This document shows positions 42,486 to 50,227 of a DNA stretch of 50,377 nt, piece by piece (position 1 is the first letter of the stretch; every line of letters begins with the position of its first letter). A program made the translations under genes and the position numbers. The stretch comes from CALCLY01 sp900552775 (GTDB taxonomy: Bacteria; Bacillota; Clostridia; UMGS1883; UMGS1540): assembly GCA_937966555.1 (NCBI GenBank), contig CALCLY010000019.1:1-50377 (forward strand). The letters are read 5' to 3'. The notes under the pieces are model-generated. The model did not search any database, was not told where the DNA came from, and worked only from the letters and a program-made list of their open reading frames with translations.

Positions 42486-43418
42486 TTAAAGGTCGCTTCT
42501 GCACCCCTCAAGATATTTTTTCATTTCGTTTATATAGGTTTCCCCGAGCTCGCTCATCACGCTGCTTTTTTTCACGATATAGCCTATATCCATTGTATTT
42601 GCGGGATTTTCCTCGTCGCCCTCAAACGGGACGGCGGCATATTCGCTGCCGTTTAATTCCTCGCAGATAATGCCGGAGCAGAGCGTATAGCCGTTTAGAC
42701 CTATCATGAGATTGAGCATGGTTGCGCGGTCGGTGGCCTTGATAATACGGGGATATTCGTTAGTGCTTAAAATTTCTTCGGAAAGATAGAAGGAGCCTTT
42801 TTCGCCCTGCTCGAAAGAAAGACAGGGATAGTCGGCAAGGTCTGAAAAAGAGATGGCGCTTTGCTTTGCAAGAGGATGGCTTTTGTGGATATACACATAC
42901 GGCCTGCATGTTATGAGTTTATTGAAGCAAAGCTCGTTGTCGCGCAGATATTTTGAAATCACCCTGCGGTTAAAATCGCTCATATACAGTATGCCTATCT
43001 CGCTTTTTAATGTGCTCACGTCTTTTATAACGTCCATGGTTTTGCCTTCGCGCATGGCAAATTCGTATTTCTGGGTGCCGTATTTGTTGACGGTTTCGAC
43101 AAACGCTTTCACCGCGAACGAATAGTGCTGCGAGGAGACGCCGAACTTGCGCTTAAGTCTGCCGGGCGAGCTGTAGCGCATAATAAGCATTTCATACTGC
43201 TGATAAAGCTGGCGCGCATATATGAGAAAATTTTCGCCCTCCGGAGTCGGAACAACGCCCCTGCCGGTGCGGCGGAAAATCGATATGCCAAGTTCCGCCT
43301 CAAGCTCTTTTACGGCGCTTGTCAAAGTAGGCTGGGAAATAAAAAGAGATTCCGCCGCTTTGTTCATGGAGCCGAAATCGGCTATTGTAAGGGCGTAGTA
43401 AATCTGCTGCAGTGTCAT
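42486..43418 (-). CDS. LysR-type transcriptional regulator
   Basis: 310 residues. N-terminal winged helix-turn-helix (about 1-60) with NKAAESLFISQPTLTSAVKE and a C-terminal periplasmic-binding-protein-like effector domain. It is the first gene of the leftward glycan unit, with a perfect-consensus promoter, and its stop codon is inside the 15-bp direct repeat that borders the cassette. LysR proteins are usually divergent from their targets; here the gene reads into the putative targets, so autoregulation of the operon is possible. Effector unknown. Confidence 0.92.
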   Translation of the reverse strand: MTLQQIYYALTIADFGSMNKAAESLFISQPTLTSAVKELEAELGISIFRRTGRGVVPTPEGENFLIYARQLYQQYEMLIMRYSSPGRLKRKFGVSSQHYSFAVKAFVETVNKYGTQKYEFAMREGKTMDVIKDVSTLKSEIGILYMSDFNRRVISKYLRDNELCFNKLITCRPYVYIHKSHPLAKQSAISFSDLADYPCLSFEQGEKGSFYLSEEILSTNEYPRIIKATDRATMLNLMIGLNGYTLCSGIICEELNGSEYAAVPFEGDEENPANTMDIGYIVKKSSVMSELGETYINEMKKYLEGCRSDL

Positions 43419-43447
43419 GAAATTTCCTCCCGAATTCTTATAAAAAA

Positions 43448-43476
43448 ATTATATCATCCGGGCGGAATTTTGTCAA
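43448..43476 (-). promoter_or_regulatory. Consensus promoter of the LysR gene and glycan locus
   Basis: Minus strand: -35 TTGACA (43476-43471), 17-base spacer, -10 TATAAT (43453-43448). Perfect hexamers and spacing. The -35 directly abuts the T-run of the terminator at 43477-43514. Confidence 0.8.
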
Positions 43477-43572
43477 GAAAAAACAACAGGAGCGCTCCTT
43501 TCGGGGCGCCCCTGCCGTAAATGAAAAAGAATTGGTATGTTTCCGGAGGAAATCGTACAAGCTTAGTATAGC
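43477..43572 (-). ncRNA. Candidate small RNA ending in a strong terminator
   Basis: On the minus strand a near-perfect 12-bp stem with GAAA loop (43487-43514) is followed by TTGTTTTTT, but no minus-strand gene lies upstream of it. A possible promoter, TTTACA (43607-43602), 18-base spacer, CATAAT (43583-43578), would give a transcript of roughly 95 bases. It contains a small hairpin TTTCC-TCC-GGAAA whose loop and arm include CCTCC, complementary to a Shine-Dalgarno sequence. No start codon with a frame is seen inside. Confidence 0.45.
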
Positions 43573-43654
43573 AAGAAATTATGCACATAGTATTAAAAAG
43601 TTGTAAACAATTTATTAATTTAAATTATCAAATTGAAAAAAATTAAAAATATGC

Positions 43655-43683
43655 TTTACGGAAAGCGGAAATACTGTTATAAT
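43655..43683 (+). promoter_or_regulatory. Promoter of the VanW-family gene
   Basis: TTTACG (43655-43660), 17-base spacer, TATAAT (43678-43683). Confidence 0.65.
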
Positions 43684-43741
43684 ATAGAATAGATGAAATG
43701 TGTATAATAAAAATAAGATAAATCTTAAAGAGGTGTATTAA

Positions 43742-45427
43742 GTGACAAAGGGAAAACCTTCAAAATTTTCCGCAAAAATATTTTTAATTGCTGCGGCGGC
43801 GCTGCTGCTGCTTGTTATCGCGTTTGCCTCGACATATGTTCTGGCAAACAAAACCGTATACCGCGGCGTGGAGTGCTGCGGAGTGAAACTCGGGGGACTT
43901 ACGGCGCAGGAGGCGGAGGCGGCTCTGAGAAGCAGGTTCGGAGATGAAATGGCGCCCGGCAAAATAAAGCTTGACCTTGCCGGAAACGAGAGAGAAATTT
44001 TCACGGATGAGTTCAGCACGGTTTATTCCTTCGAAAAAACCGCGGAGGAGGCAATGGCTTACGGCAGAAACGGCAGTTTCTTCAAAAGATGCGGCGACGC
44101 TGTGGCGGCGCTTTTTAAGGGATATAATCTTCCGGTGTCGTTTACGGCGGACGATGAAAAGCTTCTCTCCTGTGTTGAAAAAATGCTCGAGGGAACGGGA
44201 ACTCCCGTGACGGAATACAGTTTCAGTGTGCGTGACGGCAAGCTTTTTGTCAAAAACGGAACTCCCGGTGACATGCCCGACAGCGAGGAGATTATGGACG
44301 GAATCAAAAAAGCCGCGGGCGAGAGAAAATTTGACGATACTTTGAAATTTTCAAAGAAAACAAGACAGCCCAAAAAGCTCACTGCCGAAAAACTCTATGA
44401 AGACGCTTTCAGCGCGCCGTGCGATGCGTCTTACCAAAAAGAGGGAAACGCGGTTGTGGTTATTCCGCATAAATACGGCATTGATTTTAACAAAAAAGAG
44501 GCTGAGGACATTATAAAGCAGCACACCGAGTACGGCGAGGAATTTGAAATTCCGGCAAAAATCGAAATGCCGTCCCTGCTTTATGAGGACGCGAAGGCAA
44601 GGCTTTTTGCGCAGACTCTGGGCAGCTATAAATCAAACTTCAACAGCGGAGACAGGAGCAGAAGCTCAAACATATATCTTGCGGCAAAGCTTATAAACGA
44701 CGTGATTTTGATGCCGGGAGATGTTTTTTCGTATAACGACATCGTCGGCGAACGCTCTGCGGCAAGGGGCTTTAAGGTGGCACACGTGTATATGAACAAC
44801 GAGGTTGTGGACGGAATCGGCGGCGGAATCTGCCAGGTTTCCTCAACGCTCTACTGCGCAACACTGTATGCCAATATGGAAATCGTAACAAGAACAAACC
44901 ATCAGCTTCCGGTGTCTTATGTGCCGCTCGGTCAGGACGCCACGGTGGACTATGGAAATATAGATTTCAAATTCAAAAACAACACCGGCTATCCGCTCAA
45001 GGTTGCGGCGGACGGCTCGGGAGGAACGGTGACGGTGTCGCTTCTGGGATACCGCGATGACACGGTGAAAGTTGAAGTAACGCCCGTGCGCATAAGCACA
45101 ATCCCATCTCCCGTGACGGAGAAGCAGGATCCGTCTTTGCCTCAGGGCGAAAGGAAAATCGAGAAAAAAGGCGCGGACGGCTGCGTTGTTGAGACATACA
45201 AAACCGCTACGGTAAACGGCGTTAAAGGCGAGAAAAAACTCACTTCAAAAAGCACGTACGCGGCAACGAAAACAATTGTAAGGGTCGGAACAAAGCCTGT
45301 GGAATCCGCACCGGCGGCAGCTCTGCCCGAGGGTGAAAACGCGCCTGATGCGGAAAGTGAAATAAAGCCCTCGCCGCCACCTTCGGCAGCTCCCCAAAAC
45401 ACGACGTCAAAACCTGATGAGCAATAA
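43742..45427 (+). CDS. VanW-family cell-wall protein with G5 domain
   Basis: 561 residues, GTG start with GAGGTG upstream. A single N-terminal membrane anchor (about 13-35) is followed by a region resembling peptidoglycan-binding PG_binding_4 repeats (about 38-260). The VanW domain (about 295-440) has SNIYLAAKLINDVILMPGD, GGGICQVSSTLYCATLYAN and NHQLPVSYVPLGQDATVDYG. A G5-like segment (about 450-520) and a Pro/Ser-rich tail follow. Such proteins are extracellular and wall-associated; VanW function is unknown and does not by itself imply vancomycin resistance. Confidence 0.9.
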   Translation: MTKGKPSKFSAKIFLIAAAALLLLVIAFASTYVLANKTVYRGVECCGVKLGGLTAQEAEAALRSRFGDEMAPGKIKLDLAGNEREIFTDEFSTVYSFEKTAEEAMAYGRNGSFFKRCGDAVAALFKGYNLPVSFTADDEKLLSCVEKMLEGTGTPVTEYSFSVRDGKLFVKNGTPGDMPDSEEIMDGIKKAAGERKFDDTLKFSKKTRQPKKLTAEKLYEDAFSAPCDASYQKEGNAVVVIPHKYGIDFNKKEAEDIIKQHTEYGEEFEIPAKIEMPSLLYEDAKARLFAQTLGSYKSNFNSGDRSRSSNIYLAAKLINDVILMPGDVFSYNDIVGERSAARGFKVAHVYMNNEVVDGIGGGICQVSSTLYCATLYANMEIVTRTNHQLPVSYVPLGQDATVDYGNIDFKFKNNTGYPLKVAADGSGGTVTVSLLGYRDDTVKVEVTPVRISTIPSPVTEKQDPSLPQGERKIEKKGADGCVVETYKTATVNGVKGEKKLTSKSTYAATKTIVRVGTKPVESAPAAALPEGENAPDAESEIKPSPPPSAAPQNTTSKPDEQ

Positions 45428-45462
45428 TATTAAACAGATAAGGGAAAATAAGGAGACTAAAT

Positions 45463-46686
45463 ATGAGCAAATCAAAAAAAATCATAATGATAATATCGGT
45501 TCTTATTATTGCCGCAACGCTTTTTGTGCCGCCCATTTTCGGCAAGGGCGATGACGGGAGCCTCTTTGCGCTGCTTTCCGGGAACGGACTTTACACCCCC
45601 GACGGGGCGGAGGGGTTTGTGGCGCGCTACGGCGCGGATATGCCGGCGGACAATGCGTTTTTTGTGCTTTCCGCGGCTAAAGCCATAAGCGGAATTTTTA
45701 CGAAAAACATACTCGATATCCGCTTTGCGGCGCTTTTGTATCTGCCGTTTTATGCGCTGGGCGTGTGTCTTGTGATTGCGGGCGTTAAAATGCACACCAA
45801 AAAGCTTGAGCCTTTTGCGGAGGCGCTTGCGGCGATCATTTTGTGCGACATAGGCTATATAGCTTACTTGAATTCACCGTATACGGACGCGTTTTTCCTT
45901 TGCGCGCTTGTGCTTCTTTTCGGCTGCGTTTTCTACATGCAGAGCAGGGGACGCGCGGAGATTTTCCCGTCGGCTGCGGCGGCGCTGTGTGCGCTGGCTC
46001 TTCTGTGGGGCGCTTTGGGCGGTGTGCCGTCATACAAAGACGAAAATATGGAAAAATATAATTCCGTTTTCATGGGAGCGGCGCAAAAAAGCGAAGATCT
46101 TGCGTTTTTCGGAATTTCGGATAAATATGCGTCTTTAATAGGAAAAGACTGGTACGAGGCGCAAAAGGAGACTGACATAGAGTCTGATGCGGCAAAAAGC
46201 GAAATTTTTGAAAATATAAGCGGTGCAAAGGTTCTTAAATTCTATTTCACGCACCCGAAAAATTTTGCTTCGGCGCTTGATACTGCGTGCAAAAACGCAC
46301 CGTTTTTAACGCAGAAATACATAAAAATGCAGACGGACGGCAGCTACGGCATAAAGAAAGCGCCGTCGCTGTGGAGCTGGGCGCGCAGATTTATGACGCC
46401 CGCGTCGCTTATCGTTTTCGCGGTGTACTATATAGCCGTGATTGCGGTTTTAATAAAAACGCGCAAAAAAGACAAAGGCTTTAAACTTGCTTCGGCATTT
46501 TACCTTTTGTTTAATATTATTTTGCTGCCGATGACGCTCGTTTCGGGCGGCACGGCGTCCGTCAGCCGCAGACTTCTGCTGTTTCAGCTCAGCTGCGATA
46601 TGCTTGTTTTCATGAGCGTTTTGTGGGCGGTTAATACGTTTACGGAAAGAAATGAAAATATTAAGAAAAAATACGGCGTTAAATAA
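45463..46686 (+). CDS. Multi-pass membrane protein of unknown function
   Basis: 407 residues; I do not recognise the family with confidence. Predicted membrane helices lie near residues 7-26, 87-106, 118-136, 141-158, 168-187, 320-340, 350-370 and 382-400, with soluble stretches at about 27-86 and 190-318. The sequence YLNSPYTDAFFLCALVLLFG faintly recalls GT-C glycosyltransferases, but no catalytic motif can be assigned. The ribosome binding site AAGGAG is 7 bases upstream; it follows the VanW gene by 35 bases and is probably cotranscribed. A composite repeat element follows. Confidence 0.75.
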   Translation: MSKSKKIIMIISVLIIAATLFVPPIFGKGDDGSLFALLSGNGLYTPDGAEGFVARYGADMPADNAFFVLSAAKAISGIFTKNILDIRFAALLYLPFYALGVCLVIAGVKMHTKKLEPFAEALAAIILCDIGYIAYLNSPYTDAFFLCALVLLFGCVFYMQSRGRAEIFPSAAAALCALALLWGALGGVPSYKDENMEKYNSVFMGAAQKSEDLAFFGISDKYASLIGKDWYEAQKETDIESDAAKSEIFENISGAKVLKFYFTHPKNFASALDTACKNAPFLTQKYIKMQTDGSYGIKKAPSLWSWARRFMTPASLIVFAVYYIAVIAVLIKTRKKDKGFKLASAFYLLFNIILLPMTLVSGGTASVSRRLLLFQLSCDMLVFMSVLWAVNTFTERNENIKKKYGVK

Positions 46687-46718
46687 TTTGTGAATTGCCC
46701 TACAGTATAATATTGAAA

Positions 46719-46876
46719 GCGGCTTAAAATCATAAAAAGCCGCGACCGGCGCGTGGCTTTTTATACATCTATGAGGGTAGAAATGCAAAGCATTTCGTAA
46801 GCGAAGCGCCGAATGTAATTTAAAACGACTGCTTGCTGTCGTTTTAGGAGCGAACAAACGTGAGCGACAGGCAAAG
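46719..46876 (+). repeat. Composite palindromic element, copy 4
   Basis: H4 (46734-46762), TATGAGGGTA, H3 (GAAATGC/GCATTTC, 46780-46796), GTAAGCGAAGCGCCGAATGT, H2 (AAAACGAC/GTCGTTTT around the same 8-base loop as the other copies, 46822-46845), then AGGAGCGAACAAACGTGAGC and GACAG. The tail runs to the ribosome binding site of the gyrB-like gene. GCGGCTT just upstream (46719-46725) can pair with AAGCCGC of H4, an antiterminator-like alternative. Confidence 0.85.
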
Positions 46877-46888
46877 GAAGGAGAAAAA

Positions 46889-48853
46889 ATGGCAAAATCA
46901 TACGGAAATGACAGTATATCGTCATTAAAGGGCGCCGACAGAGTAAGAAAGCGCCCCGGAGTTATTTTCGGTTCAAACGGACTGGACGGATGCGAGCACG
47001 CTATGTTTGAAATTCTTTCAAACTCCATAGATGAAGCGAAGGAAGGCTTCGGAACGCTTATAACCGTCACGAGATTCCGCGACAAATCAATTGAGGTTGC
47101 CGACAGCGGCAGAGGAATCCCCCTTGACTACAACCCCAAGGAGGAGCGCTACAACTGGGAGCTTGTTTTCTGCGAGCTTTACGCCGGCGGCAAATACGAC
47201 AACAACTCCGGCAAAAACTACGAATACAGCCTGGGGCTCAACGGCCTGGGCTCGTGCGCCACGCAGTACGCCTCGGAATATATGGAGGTTAACGTTCAGC
47301 GCGACGGGTTTAAATATCAGCTCTTTTTCGAAAAAGGCGAAAACGTGGGCGGCCTTTACAAGGAGCCGACGAGATTTAAAAAAACCGGCACAACGATAAA
47401 ATGGAAGCCGGATCTTGACGTTTTCACTGACATCGACATTCCGCTTGAATACTATAAAGAAACGCTTAAAAAACAGGCTGTCGTAAATGCGGGGATAACG
47501 TTTAAGCTCCGCAACGAGACGGAGGACGGCTTTGAGGAATTCGATTATTTTTATGCAAACGGAATAGAGGATTATTTAAAGGAGCTGTGCGGCGGGCACG
47601 AGATGACGGCGATTCAGTCCATAAGCGCGGAGCGTGTGGGCAGAGACCGCGAGGACAAGCCCGAATACAAGCTTTTGATGAACTTTGCGTTTTGCTTCTC
47701 AAACTCTGTAAACGTTTTGGAATATTACCACAATTCCAGCTTTCTGGAGCACGGAGGCTCGCCCGACAAGGCGGTGAGAAACGCTTTTGTATACGCCATT
47801 GACAGCTATATCAAGCAAAACAACAAATACACGAAAAACGAATCGAAAATCACTTTCCAGGACGTAAGCGACAGCCTTGCGCTTATTTCAAACTCGTTTT
47901 CAACGTATACCGACTACGAAAATCAGACCAAAAAGGCTATAAACAACCGTTTTATTCAGGAGGCAATGACGGATTTTCTGCGCCATAATCTCGAGGTTTA
48001 TTTCATCGAAAACAAGCTTGACGCGGAAAAAATATCCGAGCAGGTGCTGCTTAACAAGCGCAGCCGCGAAACTGCCGAAAAAACCAAGGCAAATTTAAAG
48101 AAAAAGCTTGCCAAGAACATAGATATTACAAACAGAGTTCAGAAATTTGTCGACTGCCGCACGCGCGACGTCTCAAAAAGAGAGGTTTATATAGTGGAGG
48201 GAGACTCGGCGCTGGGCTCATGCAAATTAAGCCGTGACGCGGAGTTTCAGGCTATTATTCCCGTGCGCGGAAAAATATTAAACTGCTTAAAAAGCGACAT
48301 GAACAAGATTTTTAAAAACGATATTATTATGGATCTCATGCGAGTTTTAGGCTGCGGAGTCGAGGTAAAAAGCAAGGATTTAAACACGTTTGACCTTGAC
48401 AGTTTAAGATGGAGCAAGGTCATAATCTGTACCGACGCCGACGTTGACGGCTTTCAGATCCGCACGCTTATTCTCACCATGATTTTCCGCCTCGTGCCTA
48501 CGCTTATAAGAGAAGGCAAGGTGTTTATTGCCGAGTCGCCGCTTTTTGAAATCACAACCAAGAAAGACACGTTTTTTGCGTACAATGAAAAGGAAAAAGC
48601 GGATATTCTGCAAAAAATCGGCGACACGAAATGCACGGTGCAGCGCTCAAAGGGTCTGGGCGAGAATGACCCCGATATGATGTGGGAAACCACCATGAAC
48701 CCCGAAACGCGCCGCCTTATCAAGGTTATGCCCGATGACGAGGATAGCACGCTGCGCATGTTCGACCTGCTTTTGGGTGACAATTTGCAGGGCAGAAAAG
48801 ACTATATTGCGGAAAACGGAGCGAAATACATTGATCTTACGGATGTCAGCTAA
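46889..48853 (+). CDS. Divergent GyrB/ParE-type type IIA topoisomerase subunit
   Basis: 654 residues, complete. GHKL ATPase: E41, N45 and D48 in EILSNSIDEA, DSGRGIP at 72-78, GLNGLGS and the QTK loop in YENQTKKAIN. The TOPRIM domain has VEGDSALGS, TDADVDGFQI and RSKGLGE. The usual His of DADVDGxHI is Gln here, and several motifs differ from standard GyrB or ParE (GLNGLGS, not GLHGVGA). I read it as the third, divergent topoisomerase B paralogue of some Clostridia. The A-subunit partner is not in the window; it may lie beyond the right edge. The start follows GGAAGGAG. Confidence 0.85.
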   Translation: MAKSYGNDSISSLKGADRVRKRPGVIFGSNGLDGCEHAMFEILSNSIDEAKEGFGTLITVTRFRDKSIEVADSGRGIPLDYNPKEERYNWELVFCELYAGGKYDNNSGKNYEYSLGLNGLGSCATQYASEYMEVNVQRDGFKYQLFFEKGENVGGLYKEPTRFKKTGTTIKWKPDLDVFTDIDIPLEYYKETLKKQAVVNAGITFKLRNETEDGFEEFDYFYANGIEDYLKELCGGHEMTAIQSISAERVGRDREDKPEYKLLMNFAFCFSNSVNVLEYYHNSSFLEHGGSPDKAVRNAFVYAIDSYIKQNNKYTKNESKITFQDVSDSLALISNSFSTYTDYENQTKKAINNRFIQEAMTDFLRHNLEVYFIENKLDAEKISEQVLLNKRSRETAEKTKANLKKKLAKNIDITNRVQKFVDCRTRDVSKREVYIVEGDSALGSCKLSRDAEFQAIIPVRGKILNCLKSDMNKIFKNDIIMDLMRVLGCGVEVKSKDLNTFDLDSLRWSKVIICTDADVDGFQIRTLILTMIFRLVPTLIREGKVFIAESPLFEITTKKDTFFAYNEKEKADILQKIGDTKCTVQRSKGLGENDPDMMWETTMNPETRRLIKVMPDDEDSTLRMFDLLLGDNLQGRKDYIAENGAKYIDLTDVS

Positions 48854-50192
48854 ACGCGCGGCGGCTTTATTTGCCGCCGTTTTTCTTTTAACCATGAATA
48901 TAAAAGCCTTTGAAAATCCCAAAACGGCGGTCGTTTTCACGGATCTTACGTGGCGGCGCGGTTTTCGCTGCGCCATGCCGGAGCTTCGCGGCTTTGAGGG
49001 GGCTGAGAAAATAAACCGCGCTTTAAAAAACGGGGCGGCGGATTTATTCGGAGAGCTGAATGGGACATACAACGTCTCGGGCGGCGGATATCCGCACAAA
49101 ACTCTCGGCTCGTCATGCTTTTTCTACGAGCAGCGCGGCGCGGCGCTGTCGCTTGCCGTGCAATACGAGAAATTAACTGATAAGGTTAAAAGCTCCGTAA
49201 TAAAAACCTTTAATACGGATACCGAAACGGGCGAAGCTTATAATTTTATAGATATTTTTGACCCGAAAAGCGATTTTCGGGATATAAGCAACAAATTTAT
49301 AGCGGACGAAATTTCAAAAAATCCTTCAAAATACAAGTACAACGCGTTTTCAAAAATCCGCGCGAAAATTTACGACTATGCGTTTTATTTTGAGGGCGGC
49401 TTTCTCTGCATCTGCTTTGACGGCGGCGAGATTTCCGACGCGGAAAACGGCGTGACGCGCTTTAAAATCCCGGCGAAGCTTCTTTCGGGCTGCCTTAAGG
49501 AAAAATTTCTGCCGTTTGTACAAGATAATCCGCAGACTCCGCGTATGCGCTTTTGCGGCAAAGAAGTTTCGGACGCGCCGCCGTGCTACACCGCGGAAAA
49601 CGGTACGCGCATGGTGCCGCTGCGCGCTGTGAGCGAGCTTTTGGGCTACGCCGTTTCGTGGGACAAAAACCTCGGGGCTGAGGTCGGCGGCATACGCATA
49701 ACGCAGGGCTCAAACATTTTCGGCGGCACGGCGTTTTCCGAGCGCGCCGCAATTTCGGACGGAAAAATGTATGTTCCCGAAAGCTTTTTTGACGCCGTTT
49801 TGCACGAATACGTCCGCGGCGGCGAAACCGTGGATGTGTACAAAAACAATACGCCGGACGCGTTTCTTTCGGGTGTGAGCGGTTTTTGTCAGCCGCACAC
49901 GGCAAAGGACTGCGCAAATGAATATGCCATGGCGCTCATGACGGGCAACGCCGCTTTGAGGTATGCGCTGTGCGATGACGCCGCAAGGGAATTGTATTTT
50001 GACCTGCTCTCCGAAAACAATTGGCGTACCAAGCCGTTTCAAGCCTCCTTCAGCGTTGAGCGAAGAGACGATTTGACGCATTATATCCATTTTGTGAAGG
50101 CGGACGGCGAGAGGTTTTCGGTCAGTGTGAATATTGTGGAGTATGGCGGAGTTTATAAGATAAGGGAAATCGCTCGCGAGGCGAGCTTCTGA
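48843..50192 (+). CDS. Secreted protein with DUF3298-like and copper-amine-oxidase N-type domains
   Basis: 449 residues from ATG 48843, which overlaps the topoisomerase stop by 11 bases; no strong ribosome binding site, so translational coupling is likely. Signal peptide about residues 1-22 (KRAAALFAAVFLLTMNIKAF). A DUF3298/RsiV-like domain (about 35-220) is followed by a copper-amine-oxidase N-terminal-like stalk domain (about 240-325) with RMVPLRAVSELLGYAVSWD, common in wall proteins of Clostridia and not itself an oxidase. The last ~7 codons (IAREASF) and the stop lie inside a palindromic repeat. Function unknown. Confidence 0.75.
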   Translation: MSAKRAAALFAAVFLLTMNIKAFENPKTAVVFTDLTWRRGFRCAMPELRGFEGAEKINRALKNGAADLFGELNGTYNVSGGGYPHKTLGSSCFFYEQRGAALSLAVQYEKLTDKVKSSVIKTFNTDTETGEAYNFIDIFDPKSDFRDISNKFIADEISKNPSKYKYNAFSKIRAKIYDYAFYFEGGFLCICFDGGEISDAENGVTRFKIPAKLLSGCLKEKFLPFVQDNPQTPRMRFCGKEVSDAPPCYTAENGTRMVPLRAVSELLGYAVSWDKNLGAEVGGIRITQGSNIFGGTAFSERAAISDGKMYVPESFFDAVLHEYVRGGETVDVYKNNTPDAFLSGVSGFCQPHTAKDCANEYAMALMTGNAALRYALCDDAARELYFDLLSENNWRTKPFQASFSVERRDDLTHYIHFVKADGERFSVSVNIVEYGGVYKIREIAREASF

Positions 50193-50227
50193 AACGACGG
50201 TAGGCGCGACCCTGTGTGGTCGCCCGC
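50169..50227 (-). repeat. Partial composite element with GTAGGC-type palindrome
   Basis: CGCTCGCGAGGCGAGCTTCT, then GAAACGACG and a GCGACC...GGTCGCCCGC palindrome, closely matching copy 1 at 32409-32466. The element supplies the C-terminal codons and stop of the preceding gene. Confidence 0.75.

Larger units (their letters stand above)
40833..42490. other. Low-GC cassette bounded by a 15-bp direct repeat
   Basis: CCTCCGTGTATTAAA occurs at 40833-40847 and 42476-42490. Between them are two genes (HAD hydrolase and ATP-grasp) visibly richer in A and T than the genes on either side. The right repeat contains the LysR stop codon and a ribosome binding site; the left repeat contains the ribosome binding site of the aminotransferase. 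Removing one repeat plus the cassette would join lysR directly to the aminotransferase gene with normal operon spacing. Confidence 0.7.

Noticed and set aside
43742..45427. Vancomycin resistance gene
   Set aside because: The VanW domain alone is common in wall proteins of Clostridia; no vanHAX or vanRS genes are nearby.
48843..50192. Copper amine oxidase enzyme
   Set aside because: Only the N-terminal stalk-type domain is present; the catalytic domain with its topaquinone tyrosine is absent.
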